From Lactococcus lactis (GTDB taxonomy: Bacteria > Bacillota > Bacilli > Lactobacillales > Streptococcaceae): DNA of 64,000 nucleotides. Below, in pieces: positions 9,764 to 20,988 of the stretch. Made by a program: the position numbers and the translations under genes. The notes below the pieces were generated by a model, which worked only from the letters and a program-made list of their open reading frames with translations, made no database searches and was not told the origin of the DNA. The DNA is taken from positions 620,001 through 684,000 of the forward strand of contig NZ_CP118969.1 in the NCBI RefSeq assembly GCF_029023865.1, written 5' to 3'. Within the stretch, counting starts at the first letter, position 1, and each line of letters opens with the position of its first letter.

Positions 9764-10930
9764 ATGCGTTATTTTACAGCGGGAGAATCTCACGGCCCAA
9801 GACTTACAGCAATTATTGAAGGAGTGCCAGCCGGTCTCTCATTGTCAGCAGAAGATATTAATATTGAACTTAAACGTCGTCAAGGCGGCTATGGTCGTGG
9901 CGGACGGATGAAAATTGAGTCTGACCAAGTTGAAATTACTTCAGGCGTTCGACACGGAAAAACAATTGGTAGCCCGATTACACTTAATGTTACAAACCGT
10001 GATTTCAAGAATTGGGAACAGATTATGGCAGCCCAAGATGTTGAAGATAAAATTAAAAAGCAACGTCGTTTGACCAAACCACGCCCAGGACATGCCGATT
10101 TAGTTGGCGGAATGAAATATGAATTTGAAGATTTACGAAATGTTTTAGAACGTTCGTCAGCGCGTGAAACAACAATGCGTGTTGCGGTTGGAGCTGTGGC
10201 AAAAAAACTACTTCACGAATTAGAAATTGAAATAGCTAATCATGTCGTAAATTTTGGCGGACGAGAAATTACAAGTCCAGAAAATTTAAGTGTTCAAGAG
10301 ATTCGTCAGACAGCTGGCCTTAGCGATTTGTCTATTTTTGATGAGAGTCAAGCAGAAGAATTACGCAATTACATCGACCAAATAAAAAAAGCTGGAGATA
10401 CAATTGGTGGAATAATTGAAACCAGAGTAGAAGGAGTTCCGGCAGGTCTTGGTTCTTATGTCCAATATGACAGAAAGTTGGATGCAAAAATTGCTGCTGC
10501 GGTTGTTTCTATCAATGCCTTCAAAGGAGTTGAATTTGGACTTGGATTTGAAGCAGGAAAACGACCGGGAAGTCAAGTGATGGATGAAATCATCTGGTCT
10601 GAGGATAAAGGCTACACTCGTTCAAGTAATCAGTTAGGCGGTTTTGAGGGAGGAATGACAAATGGTGAACAAGTCATCGTCCGTGGAGTCATGAAACCTA
10701 TTCCAACATTGTATAAACCCTTGATGTCTATTGATACCGAAAGCCATGAACCCTACAAAGCAAGTGTAGAACGTTCTGACCCAACCGCTCTTCCAGCAGC
10801 AGGAGTTGTGATGGAAAATGTAGTAGCAACGGTAGTCGCTCAAGAAATCTGTGATAAATTTAATTCAGATACAATGAATGAACTAAGAGACGCTGTAGCC
10901 AGTTACAAAAAGCGCTTGTCAGAATATTAA
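9764..10930 (+). CDS. aroC: Chorismate synthase AroC
   Basis: Last step to chorismate: trans-elimination of phosphate from EPSP with reduced FMN. The 388 residues contain the three family signatures: GESHG near residue 7, [12 protein letters not shown] near 38-49, and [20 protein letters not shown] near 131. The FMN-binding [16 protein letters not shown] segment is also intact. Strong GGAGG site before ATG. A terminator follows at once, ending this part of the aro block before the Bce-type module. Confidence 0.97.
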   Translation: MRYFTAGESHGPRLTAIIEGVPAGLSLSAEDINIELKRRQGGYGRGGRMKIESDQVEITSGVRHGKTIGSPITLNVTNRDFKNWEQIMAAQDVEDKIKKQRRLTKPRPGHADLVGGMKYEFEDLRNVLERSSARETTMRVAVGAVAKKLLHELEIEIANHVVNFGGREITSPENLSVQEIRQTAGLSDLSIFDESQAEELRNYIDQIKKAGDTIGGIIETRVEGVPAGLGSYVQYDRKLDAKIAAAVVSINAFKGVEFGLGFEAGKRPGSQVMDEIIWSEDKGYTRSSNQLGGFEGGMTNGEQVIVRGVMKPIPTLYKPLMSIDTESHEPYKASVERSDPTALPAAGVVMENVVATVVAQEICDKFNSDTMNELRDAVASYKKRLSEY

Positions 10931-10937
10931 AAAAAAC

Positions 10938-10960
10938 AAAGCCTATCTTGGGCTTTTTTT
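10938..10960 (+). terminator. Terminator after aroC
   Basis: Stem AAAGCC / GGCTTT with a nine-base loop and seven T. Confidence 0.8.
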
Positions 10961-10971
10961 ATAAAATAAAT

Positions 10972-11017
10972 AACTTACGAATTTGTAAGTTTTCAGGTGT
11001 ACATTTCTTGTTACAAT
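10972..11017 (+). promoter_or_regulatory. BceR-type operator and promoter of the peptide-sensing module
   Basis: Inverted repeat AACTTAC (10972-10978) / GTAAGTT (10985-10991). Its centre, TTACG-AATT-TGTAA (10975-10988), matches nine of ten fixed positions of the TNACA-N4-TGTAA motif described for BceR-like regulators. About 25 nt downstream is an extended -10, TGTTACAAT (11009-11017). The response regulator encoded at 15620 is the likely ligand, making the module self-controlled. Confidence 0.6.
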
Positions 11018-11048
11018 GAATTTATCAAGAAAACATAAGGAGAACAAA

Positions 11049-11408
11049 ATGAAAAAAATACTTTTTGGAATAATAGCACTTATCATCCTCGTCGGTGGAG
11101 CAGGTTTTGCATGGTACAAAGTAAGTTATGGTGGAGGAACCTACTACGTTCAAATCACAAAAGACGGAAAAGAAAAAGAAGTCAGTGATAATTCAGGAAA
11201 AAAATTTAAAGAATATGATTATGATATAAAATCCTATCAAAAAGATGGAAAAGAAAAGAGAGTTACATTTATGGCAGACCACAATCTCCGTAAAGAAGCT
11301 TACCTGAAGTTAACAGTTAATTCCGTTAAAGGAGTAACCTCTTGGGAAGAAGTTAAAAAGTTAGAGGTTCCTAAAGAAGCCCTTAAGAAATTAAATAATA
11401 ACTCATAA
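11049..11408 (+). CDS. YxeA family (DUF1093) exported small protein
   Basis: 119 residues starting at the ATG after AAGGAG; an upstream in-frame ATG at 11016 lies inside the promoter and is rejected. A lysine-rich start and a hydrophobic helix (ILFGIIALIILVGGAGFAWYK) form a signal anchor, followed by a compact beta-rich domain with YYVQITKDGKE and a KEAYLKLTVN segment typical of YxeA/DUF1093 proteins. Members are often encoded beside Bce-type ABC transporters, as here. First gene of the module, directly under the BceR-like operator; function unknown, presumably related to peptide stress. Confidence 0.75.
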   Translation: MKKILFGIIALIILVGGAGFAWYKVSYGGGTYYVQITKDGKEKEVSDNSGKKFKEYDYDIKSYQKDGKEKRVTFMADHNLRKEAYLKLTVNSVKGVTSWEEVKKLEVPKEALKKLNNNS

Positions 11409-11438
11409 AAATAGTCTCAGAAAGAAAGAGGAAAGAAC

Positions 11439-11582
11439 ATGACATTTTTGCAAATTAATATTATGCTAATGACCATTACAGTTATTTTGTCTTCACTAAT
11501 GGGCGCTTGCCTCCTTTATTCCATGAAGGCAATGCGAACACGTTTAGCTAAAATAAATAAAAAGAACGAAATTGAAAGATAA
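11439..11582 (+). CDS. Small single-pass membrane protein (47 aa)
   Basis: Open frame ATG 11439 to TAA 11582 with a GAGGAAAG site just upstream and the next gene starting 14 nt later, so it fits exactly between the YxeA-like gene and the ABC ATPase gene. The product has a hydrophobic stretch of about 22 residues (MLMTITVILSSLMGACLLY) followed by a basic tail (RTRLAKINKKNEIER), i.e. an N-out/C-in or tail-anchored mini-protein. No family recognised. It may be an accessory subunit of the transporter; evidence is position and coding appearance only. Confidence 0.55.
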   Translation: MTFLQINIMLMTITVILSSLMGACLLYSMKAMRTRLAKINKKNEIER

Positions 11583-11596
11583 GATAGGAGAAAAAC

Positions 11597-12376
11597 ATGT
11601 TACTCGAAGTAAAACATCTCAAGAAAATTTTTAAAACAAGATTTTCAAAAGAAGAAACCACAGCCCTAGTTGACATTGATTTTGGTGTAGAAGAAGGCGA
11701 ATATATTGCCATTATGGGGGAATCTGGTTCAGGAAAAACAACCTTGTTGAATATCCTATCAACTCTTGAAAAACCAACTTCTGGACAAGTACTCTTAAAT
11801 AAAGAAGACATTACGGCTATTAAAGATAAAGAAATTTCTGCATTTAGACGTGATCATCTCGGTTTTGTCTTTCAAGATTTCAATTTACTTGATACCCTTA
11901 ACGTCAGAGACAATATTTACCTTCCACTCGTTTTATCAAAATCAAGCGTAGAATTAATGAAGAGTAGACTAAAAATTCTCGCACCTAAACTAAACATTGA
12001 AAATCTCTTAGAAAAACAACCTTTTGAACTTTCAGGAGGACAAAAACAGCGGGTTGCTGTAGCACGTGCCTTGATTAGCCAACCTGATTTAGTTCTTGCC
12101 GATGAACCCACAGCGGCTTTGGACTTTAAAAACTCAGAAGACTTACTCAACCTTTTTGAAGAAATTAATGATAGTGGTCAAACCATTATCATGGTTACTC
12201 ACTCAAGTTTAGCTGCAAGCCATGCGAAACGTGTTCTTTTTATAAAAGACGGTGTTCTTTACCATCAACTTTATCGTGGTGAAAAAAGCTCAACTGAATT
12301 TGCAAAAGAAATTACTCTTTCAATGACTGCTTTCTTGGGAGCATCAGAGGATGAGGAGGTGTCCTTAAATGCTTAG
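11597..12376 (+). CDS. ysaC: Bce-type ABC transporter ATPase (YsaC-like)
   Basis: ATPase of a MacB/LolD/BceA-class transporter. Walker [13 protein letters not shown] near residue 40, signature [15 protein letters not shown], Walker [13 protein letters not shown], and switch histidine in MVTHSSLAA. Partner of the ten-helix permease whose gene overlaps its 3' end by 8 nt. In Lactococcus the orthologous YsaCB pair with TCS-G (KinG/LlrG) has been tied to resistance against bacteriocins and cell-wall-active peptides; I assign the symbol from that gene order. Confidence 0.85.
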   Translation: MLLEVKHLKKIFKTRFSKEETTALVDIDFGVEEGEYIAIMGESGSGKTTLLNILSTLEKPTSGQVLLNKEDITAIKDKEISAFRRDHLGFVFQDFNLLDTLNVRDNIYLPLVLSKSSVELMKSRLKILAPKLNIENLLEKQPFELSGGQKQRVAVARALISQPDLVLADEPTAALDFKNSEDLLNLFEEINDSGQTIIMVTHSSLAASHAKRVLFIKDGVLYHQLYRGEKSSTEFAKEITLSMTAFLGASEDEEVSLNA

Positions 12377-14372
12377 TTTAAAACTTGCGGCCAATAACAT
12401 CAAAAAGGGATTTAAAAGTTTTGCACCTTTTTTAATGGCCTCAGTTACGATGTTCGTAATGATTTTCGTCACAGCATCAATCGCTTTATCTCCCTCTATT
12501 AGTAAATTAAAAGGAGGGAGTTCTCTTTCACAAGTGATGGGATTTGCATTGATTGTTTTATCTATTTTTGCAGTTCTTATCTTAGTTTATAGTTATCGCT
12601 TTTTACAAACTCAGCGCTCTAAAGAATTTGGACTTTATGATATTCTTGGCTTTGGTAAAACAAGAATTGTAGGAGTCGCATTTTTAGAATTACTCTTAAG
12701 CTATATCATTACGGTTATTGTTGGAACGATTTGTGGGATTGCTTTTTCAAAATTTCTCTTCTTAGTGTTTGTAAATATGATTGGAGGAAATTATTTTAAT
12801 CTAGTCATCAGTCCCACAGCAATTTTATTACTTGCCATTCTCTTCTTTGTTTTCTTTTTAGTTTTAATGATGATCGGAGTTTGGATTATCTGGCGTTCTT
12901 CAAGTCTTGATCTTCTAAGAGAAGAGTCAAAAGGTGAAAAAGAACCAAAATCAAATTTATTTTTCGCCATTGCCGCAGTCATTCTTTTAGGAGCTGGTTA
13001 CTATATCGCTTTAACGGTTGAAGACCCAATGGCAGCAATAATGAAATTCTTTATTGCCGTTTTACTTGTTATCTTTGGTACTTATCTTTTCTATATTAGT
13101 TTTACCGTTTGGTACCTTAAATTGAAAAAGAAACGTCCAAGTTACTATAAACCAAATAATTTCATTACAACAAGTTCTATGCTTTATCGAATGAAAGCAA
13201 ATGCTGTTGGTCTAGGGAATATCACTATTTTGTTATCTATGACAATTGTGACCGTAGTTGTCAGTTTAGGTGTTTTTCTTGGAACTGAGAACTCAGTAAA
13301 AACCTACTATACCCGAGAAGCAAAGACTTATTCGGTTGCAAATAATACGGATGTAAAACAAGACATTGAACGAATTAAAAGTGCCGCAGCTAGCAAAAAT
13401 ATAGAAATCAAAAATCTATCTGATATGTACTATGCTCAAGATTTACAAGCCGATAGAGTCAAGTCGTCTAAAGATCAATTTATTACTTCAAATAAGCAAG
13501 GAGTGATGTTTGATAAAAATTCATATTTTGCGACCTTAACAACTGCTCAAACACTTAAATCTTTAGGAAATAAAGATATTCCTTCTTTAAAAGACAATCA
13601 AGTCTTACTTGTGGACATATCGAAAAATAAAACGTCATTTGATAGTAAGATCAAATCAATTCAATGGTATGGAGAGACTTATCAAGTTGCTGACACGCTT
13701 AATTCTGTTAAAGATTTTCCATCAAGCAGTGTTGTAACGGTTTCTTCTAAGGTTATGATGATTGTCTTTGCTAATAATCAAGCTTTTGATAAAGGACTCG
13801 CTAATTACAATAAAACAATTAGTGATGATCAAGGATTTTCAAATCTTGCATCAACATCAATCATCTTTGATATCAAACCTGTTGATGAAAAAAGATTTAC
13901 TAAAGCTTTCAAGGAAGAGTTTAAAGATAATAAAGATTTATCGATTTCATATAGCAGTGAAGCTTTGCAAGATCAGCGCGCTCAAATTGGAGGATTTGTC
14001 TTTGTTGGTTTTGTTTTAGGAATTAGTTTCATTCTTGGAGCTGCATTAATTATCTACTACAAGCAACTCTCAGAAGGGGCACAAGATAAACGCTCATTCA
14101 AAATTCTCCAGGAAGTGGGACTTTCAAAAGAAGAAGTTCAAAAAACAATCAAATCACAAGTTCGTTTGATATTCTTCCTACCATTAGTTATCACTATCGC
14201 CCATTTTGCTGGTGCATATTTAATGATTGAAAAAATAATAATGTTGTTTGACATTAATGACCGCTCAGTTATTTTTACTATTTCCTTAGCAACAATTGCA
14301 ATCCTTGCAATTATTTACTACCTCATCTATAAGGCAACGAGTCGTGTTTGCTACAAAATTGTTGAAAGATAA
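12369..14372 (+). CDS. ysaB: Bce-type ABC transporter permease with FtsX domains (YsaB-like)
   Basis: 667 residues with the BceB plan: one N-terminal helix (20-45), three helices (55-175), further helices to about 310, a large extracellular domain of some 200 residues (about 310-520) and three C-terminal helices (540-660). FtsX-type permease segments flank the extracellular loop, which senses lipid-II-binding peptides in characterised homologues. Such transporters free the target from the peptide and activate the partner kinase, which has no sensor domain of its own. Starts inside the end of the ATPase gene; followed by a terminator. Confidence 0.85.
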   Translation: MLSLKLAANNIKKGFKSFAPFLMASVTMFVMIFVTASIALSPSISKLKGGSSLSQVMGFALIVLSIFAVLILVYSYRFLQTQRSKEFGLYDILGFGKTRIVGVAFLELLLSYIITVIVGTICGIAFSKFLFLVFVNMIGGNYFNLVISPTAILLLAILFFVFFLVLMMIGVWIIWRSSSLDLLREESKGEKEPKSNLFFAIAAVILLGAGYYIALTVEDPMAAIMKFFIAVLLVIFGTYLFYISFTVWYLKLKKKRPSYYKPNNFITTSSMLYRMKANAVGLGNITILLSMTIVTVVVSLGVFLGTENSVKTYYTREAKTYSVANNTDVKQDIERIKSAAASKNIEIKNLSDMYYAQDLQADRVKSSKDQFITSNKQGVMFDKNSYFATLTTAQTLKSLGNKDIPSLKDNQVLLVDISKNKTSFDSKIKSIQWYGETYQVADTLNSVKDFPSSSVVTVSSKVMMIVFANNQAFDKGLANYNKTISDDQGFSNLASTSIIFDIKPVDEKRFTKAFKEEFKDNKDLSISYSSEALQDQRAQIGGFVFVGFVLGISFILGAALIIYYKQLSEGAQDKRSFKILQEVGLSKEEVQKTIKSQVRLIFFLPLVITIAHFAGAYLMIEKIIMLFDINDRSVIFTISLATIAILAIIYYLIYKATSRVCYKIVER

Positions 14373-14377
14373 AAAAG

Positions 14378-14402
14378 AAGGCATAAATATGCCTCTTTTT
14401 TT
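14378..14402 (+). terminator. Terminator after the Bce-type permease gene
   Basis: Stem AAGGCAT / ATGCCT with loop AAAT and seven T. The next genes have their own extended -10, TGATATAAT, at 14461-14469. Confidence 0.8.
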
Positions 14403-14552
14403 GTTTAAATCCATATAGAAGAAACAAGGGAAGGAAAAAGCTACAAAAGAGAGCTACTTTTGATATAATAAAAGGAACAAAAACAATGGTTTTCTCGGCA
14501 CTAAATGTATCTTTTGTTAGAGAAAAATAGTTACCTTTAGGGAAAGGAAAAT

Positions 14553-15617
14553 ATGACGATCTATCTTCATTCAATTCAAATTGGAGTTCTTCTCTTTTTT
14601 ATATTTTTATTTATATCATTAATTCCATATTTGATTGTACAATATCGTCGGTATGGTCGGATTAATTTTTGGCGCTTTTTTGTCAATTTTTCATTTATTC
14701 TTTATCTCATTTGCGCTTATGCCATGACAATTTTCCCGCTTCCTCCTGTGAGTGAAGTAGCAAAAATGACAGGTCCAAAGCAAAACTTAGTTCCATTTGA
14801 GTTTGTTCGTCAATTTATTTTATATAGTCCTTTTAATATAAATGAACCTTCAACTTGGCTTGCAGCTCTAAAAGATTCAACATTTATCCAACCATTTTTT
14901 AATCTACTTTTAACCTTGCCTTTTGGCCTTTATTTAAGATATTTATTTAAACGCTCATTTAAACAAACTTTTGTTTTAAGCTTTTTGCTAACTTTATCAT
15001 TTGAACTTATCCAAAGGTCAGCTCTTTTTGGACTATATCCTCGACCTTATCGTTTGTTTGATGTTGATGATTTAATGATTAATACGCTTGGAAGTTTAAT
15101 TGGATTTGGAATTGCGGTTATTTTTAGTCGATTTTTACCAGATTTGGATGCAACTAAGGTTGAAAGTTCAAGAGTTAGTCTTTCAAGACGTTTCATTGCC
15201 TTTTTAGTTGATTTGGTTCTTATTTTTATCATTGGAAGTCTATTTCTTCCAACAGGCTATTATTCAGAATTAATAATTTTAGGACTTGTCCCGCTAGTTC
15301 TCAAAGCAACGCCAGGTCAATTATTATTGAGAATTCAAATAAAAGCTAAAAATCGTTTCAGAATTGCTTTGCGCCAATTTTTATCTTTTGGAAACTTTGC
15401 TTTGATTGTCTCAGCAGAATATTTTCTTCAACGTTCAGGTACAATACCTCAGGATCAATTGGGACAAAACTTTTTACTTATTTTACTCTTTTTAGGATTG
15501 AGTCTTTTACCTCTACTAGATGTTTTAATTGCTTTTCTCTCGAAAACAAGAAAACTTTGGTATGAAAGAGTGAGTGATACAGAAATGATAGCAAAATTGA
15601 AAACAAATGAGGAGTGA
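14553..15617 (+). CDS. VanZ-like plus RDD-family membrane fusion protein
   Basis: 354 residues with about eight membrane helices. The first half (to about residue 165) is VanZ-like, with the conserved NLVPFEF and a DVDDLMINTLGSLIGFG motif; the second half (about 205-340) is an RDD-type domain (SRRFIAFLVDLVLIF, then an ATPGQLLLRIQI strand-helix). VanZ-like proteins give low-level teicoplanin or lipoglycopeptide resistance in some Gram-positives; the RDD half has no settled role. It lies directly upstream of the regulator gene, whose start region overlaps its stop, so it belongs to the envelope-stress module. Confidence 0.8.
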   Translation: MTIYLHSIQIGVLLFFIFLFISLIPYLIVQYRRYGRINFWRFFVNFSFILYLICAYAMTIFPLPPVSEVAKMTGPKQNLVPFEFVRQFILYSPFNINEPSTWLAALKDSTFIQPFFNLLLTLPFGLYLRYLFKRSFKQTFVLSFLLTLSFELIQRSALFGLYPRPYRLFDVDDLMINTLGSLIGFGIAVIFSRFLPDLDATKVESSRVSLSRRFIAFLVDLVLIFIIGSLFLPTGYYSELIILGLVPLVLKATPGQLLLRIQIKAKNRFRIALRQFLSFGNFALIVSAEYFLQRSGTIPQDQLGQNFLLILLFLGLSLLPLLDVLIAFLSKTRKLWYERVSDTEMIAKLKTNEE

Positions 15618-15619
15618 AT

Positions 15620-16291
15620 ATGACTAAAATATTTATTGTAGAAGATGATGAAATTATTGTGAAAGCAATTAAGATTGCCTTAGAAAAAGAATTTCAAGTC
15701 AGAAGTGTTTCCAATTTTCGAGCAGTAAAACAAGAAATTATGGAATTTGAAGCAGATTTAGTATTAATGGATATTGGGCTACCATTTTATAGTGGTTTTT
15801 ATTGGACAAATGAATTAAGAAAACTTTCCCAAATTCCTATTATCTTTATTTCTTCGGCATCGGATGATATGAATCAAGTAACCGCCATGAATCAAGGAGC
15901 TGATGATTTTGTAACTAAGCCATTTTCATTAGAAATTTTAAATGCAAAAATAAAAGCTTTACTGCGCAGAAGTTATTCTTTTTCAGGGATTGAAAAGTTA
16001 GAATTTGCTGGTTATGTTTTATCTGAAAATACTTTGATTTCAACTCAAGAAGGTGAACGCGAAGAAATTGAGCTAACAAGTTCTGAAAATAAAATTTTAA
16101 CTCTTCTTTTTCGTGGAAATGGTGAAGTGGTGACCAAGGAAAAAATTCTACAAGAGTTGTGGCAAACAGATGAATTTATTGATGCAAATACTTTAAATGT
16201 AAAAATGACTCGTTTACGCAAAAAACTTGGTGAAATTGGCTTTGATAAGCATATTATGACAAAAAGAGGAAGTGGTTATGCTCTGGTTTAA
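15620..16291 (+). CDS. llrG: OmpR-family response regulator (LlrG/BceR-like)
   Basis: Receiver domain with acidic DD at residues 9-10, phospho-acceptor Asp of LVLMDIGLP near residue 51, Ser/Thr switch FISSAS and Lys of FVTKPFS, followed by a winged-helix output domain ([16 protein letters not shown]). Activates transcription when phosphorylated by the adjacent kinase. I start it at the ATG at 15620, spaced correctly from GAGGAG; the GTG six nt upstream lies within that site. Its likely operator is the TNACA-N4-TGTAA-type repeat before the YxeA-like gene. Confidence 0.88.
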   Translation: MTKIFIVEDDEIIVKAIKIALEKEFQVRSVSNFRAVKQEIMEFEADLVLMDIGLPFYSGFYWTNELRKLSQIPIIFISSASDDMNQVTAMNQGADDFVTKPFSLEILNAKIKALLRRSYSFSGIEKLEFAGYVLSENTLISTQEGEREEIELTSSENKILTLLFRGNGEVVTKEKILQELWQTDEFIDANTLNVKMTRLRKKLGEIGFDKHIMTKRGSGYALV

Positions 16292-17153
16292 ATTTTTTAA
16301 GTCTAAAATTCCACAAATTGGTGTCTTTTTGCTTATGTCAGCTATTTATATTGTGACATTTTGGCTTTGGCATCTACCAATGATGGCATTTGTTAACAGT
16401 ACTTTATTTGCTGTCATTATTTTTATTATTTACCTTATCTCATCCTATTTTCGATGGAAAGCAAACTGTGAAGCTATTGAGAGAGTAGTGAAAGACAACG
16501 AAGAGTTGCAAAAAAAGTTAGAACAACAAAATCTTGCTGAGCGTGAAATGGAAGATATTATCAGGGTCTGGTCGCACCAGATGAAGGTCCCTTTGGCAGC
16601 TATTGATTTAATGACTCAAACTCAAGTTAATAGTGAGGAGCTGAAGAATCAGGTTTTTTCTTTAGAAAATTATCTAAAAATTCTTCTGGAATATCAAAGA
16701 ATTAATAATTTAGCTACTGATTTCAGATTTGAAAAAGTGAGTATGGCTTCACTTGTGAAAGAATTAGTCAAAAAATATAGTAGCTTTTTTATTCAGAAAA
16801 ACCTTTCAATCCAAATTGAAGGTGAATGGTTAGTCAATAGTGACCAAAGATGGTTGAGTCTGGCTGTTGAGCAATTACTGAATAATGCTGTAAAGTATAC
16901 CAAAGAAGGTGGGATTCTAATTAAAATTAAAACTGGTGAATTAATCATTCAAGATAGTGGGATTGGGATATTAAAAGAAGACCTTCCTCGCCTTTTTGAA
17001 CATGGATTTACTGGATATAATGGTCGGATTCAACAAAAGTCAACAGGTCTTGGATTTTATTTATCTAAATTAATTTTAGATAAATTAGAATTTGAAATTT
17101 CAATTAACTCTGAAATTGGAAATGGGACGTCTGTGACAATAACGAAAGAATAA
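16278..17153 (+). CDS. kinG: Intramembrane-sensing histidine kinase (KinG/BceS-like)
   Basis: 291 residues: two N-terminal helices (about 9-55) with almost no extracellular loop, a short coiled linker, then the phospho-acceptor histidine in [14 protein letters not shown] (the Bce-type H-Q-M-K-x-P motif), and a HATPase domain with N-box [14 protein letters not shown] and TGLGFYL. Absence of a sensor loop is typical of kinases that take their signal from a BceAB-like transporter. The ATG at 16278 lies inside the regulator gene; AGAGGA sits nine nt before it. Confidence 0.88.
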
Positions 17154-17155
17154 AA

Positions 17156-18220
17156 ATGAAAAAAATATTAATCATTGGACTTGGTCTCATTGGAAGTTCA
17201 ATTGCCTTAGGGATAAAAAGAGCTCATCCTGATTTTGAAATTCTTGGCTCTGATCGTGAGAACATTCAAGAAATTGCTCAAAAGCGCGGAATTATTGATT
17301 CTAAAGTTAGCTTAGTTGAAGGAGCTCAAAAAGCAGATATTATTATTTTGGCTGTTCCAATTATAACCACTTTGGAGCTTTTGAAAAAGCTAGCAACTTT
17401 GAATTTAAAAAAAGGTCTTTTGATTACAGATACAGGTTCAACCAAGAGCGAAATTGTTGAACTGGCAAATCAACTTTTTGATGAAGACAAAGTACGATTT
17501 ATCGGTGGACATCCGATGGCTGGCTCTCATAAATCAGGAGTAATGGCGGCAGATATTAATTTATTTGAAAATGCTTATTATGTTTTGACCCAAGAAAACC
17601 AAGAATTACGTGATTTACTTAAAGGACTTCATGCCAAATTTATTATTTTAGATGCAAAAGAGCACGACCGAGTCACTGGGCAGGTTTCTCATTTCCCGCA
17701 TATTTTGGCTTCGGCCCTTGTTTGGCAGTCAGATGATTTTTCAAAAGAACATCCTTTAGTGAAACATTTAGCGGCTGGTGGTTTTAGAGATTTAACTAGA
17801 ATTGCAGAGGCTGACAGTTTGATGTGGACAAGTGTCTTATTATCAAATCCAGAAATTACGATTGATAGAATAGAAAATTTCAAAAAACAATTAGATGAAA
17901 TTGCTTTAAAAATTGCTAATAAAGATTCTGCAGCTATAGAACACTTTTTTGAACAAGGTAAAAAAATTCGTCAAGCCATGGAAATTCATAAAGGGGCTTT
18001 GCCAAACTTTTATGATTTATTTATTTCGGTTCCCGATGAAAAAGGAGTTGTTTTAAAGGTTTTAGGCTTACTAGAAGATTTCTCAATAACAAATGTAAAA
18101 ATTAATGAAGAAAATCGCGAAGATATTCATGGTCAACTTCAAATTTCATTTAAGAGAGCGGAAGATTTAAAAGAAGCACGAGAAATTATTGAAAAAGCAA
18201 CTGATTTTACAGTTGTTTGA
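17156..18220 (+). CDS. tyrA: Prephenate dehydrogenase TyrA with C-terminal ACT domain
   Basis: Converts prephenate to 4-hydroxyphenylpyruvate for tyrosine, using NAD. N-terminal Rossmann motif GLGLIGSS at 7-14; catalytic [11 protein letters not shown] near residue 122 with its histidine; [11 protein letters not shown] near 165-177. Residues from about 285 form an ACT domain ([15 protein letters not shown]), the usual tyrosine-sensing site. It starts 3 nt after the kinase stop without a clear ribosome site of its own, so translational coupling is likely. Confidence 0.95.
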
Positions 18221-18278
18221 TAAAGATTAAAGATAGGACTTTCTTAGTCTTAAAATCTTAGAAAAAATTGTTGAAAAT

Positions 18279-18311
18279 AAAAGGGCTCTGAGCGCCCTTT
18301 TATGCTATAAT
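18279..18311 (+). promoter_or_regulatory. Terminator fused to the aroA promoter
   Basis: Stem AAAAGGGC (18279-18286) / GCCCTTTT (18294-18301) ends tyrA transcription; an extended -10, TGCTATAAT, starts two bases later (18303-18311) and restarts transcription for aroA. There is no -35 match because the hairpin occupies that place. Confidence 0.7.
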
Positions 18312-18331
18312 AAATACTAAAAAATGTTTAG

Positions 18332-19633
<1,302 letters not shown>

Positions 19634-19656
19634 ACTTAAGTGATTGGAAGTAAAAA

Positions 19657-20145
19657 ATGAGTATCATTTTAATTGGATTTATGGGTGCGGGAAAGTCCAC
19701 AGTAGCAAAACTTTTAACAGAAAACTTTACTGATTTGGATCAATTAATTGAAGAAGAAATTGAGATGCCAATTGCTGAATTTTTTGAATTATTTGGGGAA
19801 GCTGATTTTCGTAAAATTGAAAATGAGGTTTTTGAACTTGCGCTGCAAAAGAATATAATTATTGCAACGGGTGGTGGAATAATTGAAAATCCAAAGAATT
19901 CAGAGGCTCTTGATAGAGAAGCTGGAGTTGTCTTTTTGACCGCTGATTTTGAAACGCTTTGGGAACGAATTTCGATGGATTTGCAGAATGTTCGTCCTCT
20001 AGCGCAGGATAAAAAGGCCGCTCAACTTTTATTTGAAAAAAGAAAAAATGACTATGCAAAAGTGGCCGATTTAACGATTGATGTTACTGATAAGAGTCCT
20101 GAGCAAATTGTAGAAGAGATTCGTGAAAAATGGGGGATAAATTAA
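19657..20145 (+). CDS. aroK: Shikimate kinase AroK
   Basis: Phosphorylates shikimate at O3. P-loop GFMGAGKSTVAK at residues 7-18, shikimate-binding DLDQ near 28 and DFRKIE near 49, GGGI near 72, and lid arginine in NVRPLAQ. At 162 residues it is of normal length. It ends one base before the pheA start codon, so the two are one transcript. Confidence 0.95.
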   Translation: MSIILIGFMGAGKSTVAKLLTENFTDLDQLIEEEIEMPIAEFFELFGEADFRKIENEVFELALQKNIIIATGGGIIENPKNSEALDREAGVVFLTADFETLWERISMDLQNVRPLAQDKKAAQLLFEKRKNDYAKVADLTIDVTDKSPEQIVEEIREKWGIN

Positions 20146-20146
20146 G

Positions 20147-20986
20147 ATGAAAATTGCGTATTTAGGACCTCGTGGCTCTTTTTGTTCGGTGGTGGCTGAG
20201 ACAGCATTTGTATCAGAAGAATTATTTGCTTATGATAGTATTCTGGATGTTATTGAAGCTTATGATGAAGGAAAATGTGATTTTGCTCTTGTTCCTATTG
20301 AAAATTCGACTGAAGGAACTGTGAATATGAGTATTGATAAAATTTTTCATGATTCTAAGGCGACAGTTGTGGCTGAATTTGTTTTGCCAATTTCACAAAA
20401 TTTGCTGGCTCGTTCAAAAGAGGGGAAAATTGAACATATTTATTCCCACCCTCAAGCGCTTGCACAAACACGAAATTATTTACGAGAGCATTATCCACAG
20501 GCAAAGGTTGAAATTACGGATTCTACTTCAGCAGCAGCTGAATTTGTGAAAAATCATCCAGATTTGCCAATTGCAGCTGTTGCTAATTCTTACGCGGCTA
20601 AAATGTATGATTTAGAGATTGTTGCCAAAAATATTCAGGATTTAGCAGGAAATTCTACTCGGTTTTGGTTATTGGGAAAAGAGAAAAAATCATTTGATTT
20701 ACTAAAAACAGGTGAGAAGGTGAGTTTGGCTTTGACTCTACCTGATAACCTGCCAGGAGCGCTTCATAAAGCGATTTCTGTTTTTGCTTGGCGTGATATT
20801 GATATGACAAAAATTGAATCACGTCCTTTAAGAACAAGGCTAGGTCAGTACTTTTTTAATATTGATTTAGTAAATAATGAAAAAAATAATTTAAAAATTC
20901 CTTATGCTCTTGAAGAACTATCAGGTTTGGGAGTAAAGGTTCGTTTATTAGGAAATTATGCAGTCTATTCATTGGGAGAGGTGTAA
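20147..20986 (+). CDS. pheA: Prephenate dehydratase PheA (monofunctional)
   Basis: Converts prephenate to phenylpyruvate. No chorismate mutase domain is attached, as is usual in Gram-positives. The catalytic TRF motif appears in GNSTRFWLLG near residue 165, and the C-terminal ACT domain carries the phenylalanine-binding ESRP (near 224). Sits directly after aroK, and precedes the phosphatase gene by 2 nt. Confidence 0.95.
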   Translation: MKIAYLGPRGSFCSVVAETAFVSEELFAYDSILDVIEAYDEGKCDFALVPIENSTEGTVNMSIDKIFHDSKATVVAEFVLPISQNLLARSKEGKIEHIYSHPQALAQTRNYLREHYPQAKVEITDSTSAAAEFVKNHPDLPIAAVANSYAAKMYDLEIVAKNIQDLAGNSTRFWLLGKEKKSFDLLKTGEKVSLALTLPDNLPGALHKAISVFAWRDIDMTKIESRPLRTRLGQYFFNIDLVNNEKNNLKIPYALEELSGLGVKVRLLGNYAVYSLGEV

Positions 20987-20988
20987 AG

